NCBI GenBank assembly: GCA_023388955.1 | Contig: JAEWFH010000055.1 | Coordinates: 1-7,911, forward strand | DNA from: Pseudomonadota bacterium | GTDB lineage: Bacteria; Pseudomonadota; Gammaproteobacteria; Xanthomonadales; Xanthomonadaceae | Direction of reading: 5' to 3' | Length of the DNA stretch: 7,911 nt | Shown: piece by piece, positions 5,993 to 7,911 of the stretch | Layout of the letters: the number at the start of each line of letters is the position of its first letter | How positions within the stretch are numbered: the stretch's first letter is position 1 | Position numbers and translations under genes: made by a program | The notes under the pieces: model-generated | What the model saw: the letters and a program-made list of their open reading frames with translations, nothing else | Database searches by the model: none | What the model was told of the DNA's origin: nothing

Positions 5993-6775
5993 ATGGAAGC
6001 GCTTGCAAACCCCGAGATCTGGATCGCCCTGGCGACCCTGACCGCCCTGGAACTCGTCCTGGGCATCGACAACATCATCTTCATCTCGATCCTGGCCTCG
6101 CGCCTGCCCGAGCACCAGCGCGACCGGGCACGCAAACTCGGGATCCTCGGGGCCGCGGTCACGCGGCTCGGCCTGCTGTTCATGATCGCCTGGATCATCG
6201 GCCTGACCGCGCCGCTGTTCACGCTCTTCGGCAACGAGTTCTCCTGGCGCGACCTGATCCTGATCGGCGGCGGCCTATTCCTGATCGGCAAGGCCACCCA
6301 CGAGATCCACCAGAAGCTCGAGGGCGCCTCCGAGCAGGTGGCGCCGGGGGCGGCCTCCAGCTTCATGGGCGTCATCGCCCAGATCATGGTGCTCGACATC
6401 GTGTTCTCGCTGGACTCGATCATCACCGCGGTGGGCATGGTCGACGAGCGCTGGGTGATGGTCACCGCGATCGTCGCCTCGATCGTCTTCATGCTCGCCT
6501 TTGCCCGGCCCATCAGCGAGTTCGTCGAGCGCCACCCGACCGTCAAGGTGCTGGCGCTGAGCTTCCTGATCATGATCGGCCTGGTGCTGATCGCCGATGG
6601 CTTCGACCTGCACATCCCGAAGGGCTACGTCTACGCGGCGATGGCGTTCTCGGTGTTCGTGGAGTCGATCAACCTGTGGATCAAGCGGCGCGAGTCGCGC
6701 AAGCGCGACCCGGTGAAGCTGCACGAGAAGTACGTCGAGGCCGACGCCGCCGGATCGCCGCGGGATCCGGCCTGA
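5993..6775 (+). CDS. TerC-family integral membrane protein (YgdQ-like), probable Mn2+ exporter
   Basis: The product has 260 residues and about seven membrane helices. The ATG at 5993 has GAAGGA (5981-5986) 6 bases upstream. An in-frame GTG at 5966 would add MPRIREGNP, but it lies inside the riboswitch hairpin and was rejected. The two TerC signature helices are present: ALELVLGIDNIIF (18-30, with E20, D26 and N27) and MVLDIVFSLDSI (132-143, with D135 and D141). These acidic residues in the membrane are the presumed metal-binding sites. The N-terminal motif, the RDLILIGGGLFLIGKATHEI segment and the length match the short YgdQ-like branch; the CBS/CorC domains of longer relatives are absent. 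TerC proteins are linked to manganese export or to metalation of exported proteins. The upstream Mn2+ riboswitch supports a role in relieving manganese excess. The specific substrate is inferred. Confidence 0.92.
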   Translation: MEALANPEIWIALATLTALELVLGIDNIIFISILASRLPEHQRDRARKLGILGAAVTRLGLLFMIAWIIGLTAPLFTLFGNEFSWRDLILIGGGLFLIGKATHEIHQKLEGASEQVAPGAASSFMGVIAQIMVLDIVFSLDSIITAVGMVDERWVMVTAIVASIVFMLAFARPISEFVERHPTVKVLALSFLIMIGLVLIADGFDLHIPKGYVYAAMAFSVFVESINLWIKRRESRKRDPVKLHEKYVEADAAGSPRDPA

Positions 6776-6783
6776 ACCCGGCT

Positions 6784-6812
6784 CCGCCACGCCCGGCATG
6801 CGGGCGTGGCGG
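6784..6812. terminator. Strong hairpin between convergent terC and ada-like genes
   Basis: CCGCCACGCCCG (6784-6795) pairs perfectly with CGGGCGTGGCGG (6801-6812), a 12-bp stem with a 5-base loop. It fills most of the 40-base gap between the two convergent stop codons. Neither side has a T-tract, but the position and stability suggest a shared bidirectional transcript end. Confidence 0.6.
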
Positions 6813-6815
6813 CGG

Positions 6816-7652
<837 letters not shown>

Positions 7653-7810
7653 CGACAGGCCCGCGTCAGTTGCGATGCCGACATGCTAGGCCGTTGCATT
7701 CCCGGCGACACTCCGTTTCTTGCGATCCGGCTTTCCCCGCGCCGCATGGGCCGGCGCCAGCGTGCGAAGCGCTAGACTGGGCGACTTTCTTCCCACCCCG
7801 GCGGCACCCG
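7653..7810. other. Divergent intergenic region between ada-like gene and yaeQ
   Basis: These 158 bases separate the two divergent starts. On the minus strand TAGCAT (complement of 7683-7688) could be a -10 for the ada-like gene, with no convincing -35. On the plus strand GCTAGACT (7771-7778) is the likely yaeQ -10. I find no clear copy of the E. coli Ada box AAAGCGCA, and no hairpin or repeat of note. Confidence 0.5.
7771..7778 (+). promoter_or_regulatory. Putative -10 element for yaeQ
   Basis: GCTAGACT contains TAGACT (7773-7778), 4 of 6 to TATAAT, and ends 32 bases before the yaeQ ATG, nearly the same distance as the 5224 motif from its gene. It is the third copy of the GCTAnnCT pattern in this window. 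No clear -35 is visible. Confidence 0.45.
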
Positions 7811-7911
7811 ATGGCCCTCACCTCCACCGTAGTCAAGGCCGAGCTCCAGGTCAGCGACATGGACCGGCACTACTACGCGACCCACAACCTCACCCTGGCC
7901 CAGCATCCGTC
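7811..7911 (+). CDS. yaeQ: YaeQ family protein (5' end only)
   Basis: Thirty-three codons are visible before the window ends. They read MALTSTVVKAELQVSDMDRH, then YYATHNLTLAQHPS. This aligns residue by residue with the YaeQ N-terminus (MAL-x-ATIYKA, V-x-DLDR, LTLARHPSE in the E. coli protein). YaeQ proteins are about 180 residues long and adopt a fold related to PD-(D/E)XK nucleases; their physiological role is unsettled. The catalytic-like region lies beyond the window. A weak GGCGG (7799-7803) sits 7 bases before the ATG. The gene is divergent from the ada-like gene and has its own promoter-like motif. Confidence 0.88.
   Translation, partial: MALTSTVVKAELQVSDMDRHYYATHNLTLAQHP

Noticed and set aside
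7666..7860. A 64-codon minus-strand open frame upstream of the ada-like gene, considered as a detached Ada N-terminal domain.
   Set aside because: It contains cysteines, but not the spacing or flanking sequence of the Ada zinc domain, and it overlaps the yaeQ start on the other strand.

Overview
The window is gene-dense, very GC-rich gammaproteobacterial chromosome. The gene families (a DeaD-type helicase, a Fur-controlled siderophore receptor with a PepSY reductase, DUF2058/YaiL, a YgdQ-like TerC protein, an Ada-like methyltransferase, YaeQ) and the codon bias fit the Xanthomonadaceae (Lysobacter, Luteimonas, Stenotrophomonas or relatives). The genus is an inference; no rRNA or other marker is present. 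I see no mobile element, tRNA, CRISPR array or phage gene.

Layout, left to right. (1) Positions 1-769 hold the 3' end of a DEAD-box RNA helicase gene (deaD/csdA type) with its RNA-binding domain, followed by a GC-rich hairpin. (2) Positions 834-5197 hold an iron-uptake operon: a Fur-box-like site at 834-852, a TonB-dependent siderophore receptor (897-3068), a small three-helix membrane protein of DUF3649 type (3071-3400), a PepSY membrane protein, probably a haem-containing ferrisiderophore reductase (3397-4926), and a second small membrane protein of DUF3325 type (4928-5197). Junctions are +2, -4 and +1 nt, so the four genes are almost certainly co-transcribed and translationally coupled. 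The receptor would bring ferric siderophore into the periplasm, where the inner-membrane proteins could reduce and release the iron. (3) Positions 5262-5801 encode a DUF2058/YaiL protein with its own promoter-like motif. (4) Positions 5838-6775 hold a promoter-like motif, a clear yybP-ykoY (manganese) riboswitch and a TerC-family membrane protein. (5) Converging on terC is an Ada-like gene (6816-7652, minus) encoding an AraC-type HTH fused to O6-methylguanine-DNA methyltransferase, without the N-terminal Ada sensor domain. (6) Divergent from it, the window ends in the first 33 codons of a yaeQ gene (7811 onward).

The most informative element is the terC leader. The aptamer closing stem P1 (5853-5858 with 5938-5943) shares its 3' strand, CCTTCG, with an 18-bp hairpin (5938-5985) that buries the terC Shine-Dalgarno sequence. 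The same hexamer CGAAGG occurs in the P1 5' strand and at the ribosome-binding site, so the two compete for one partner. This reads directly as a translational ON switch for Mn2+. No stretch longer than 300 bases lacks a gene.
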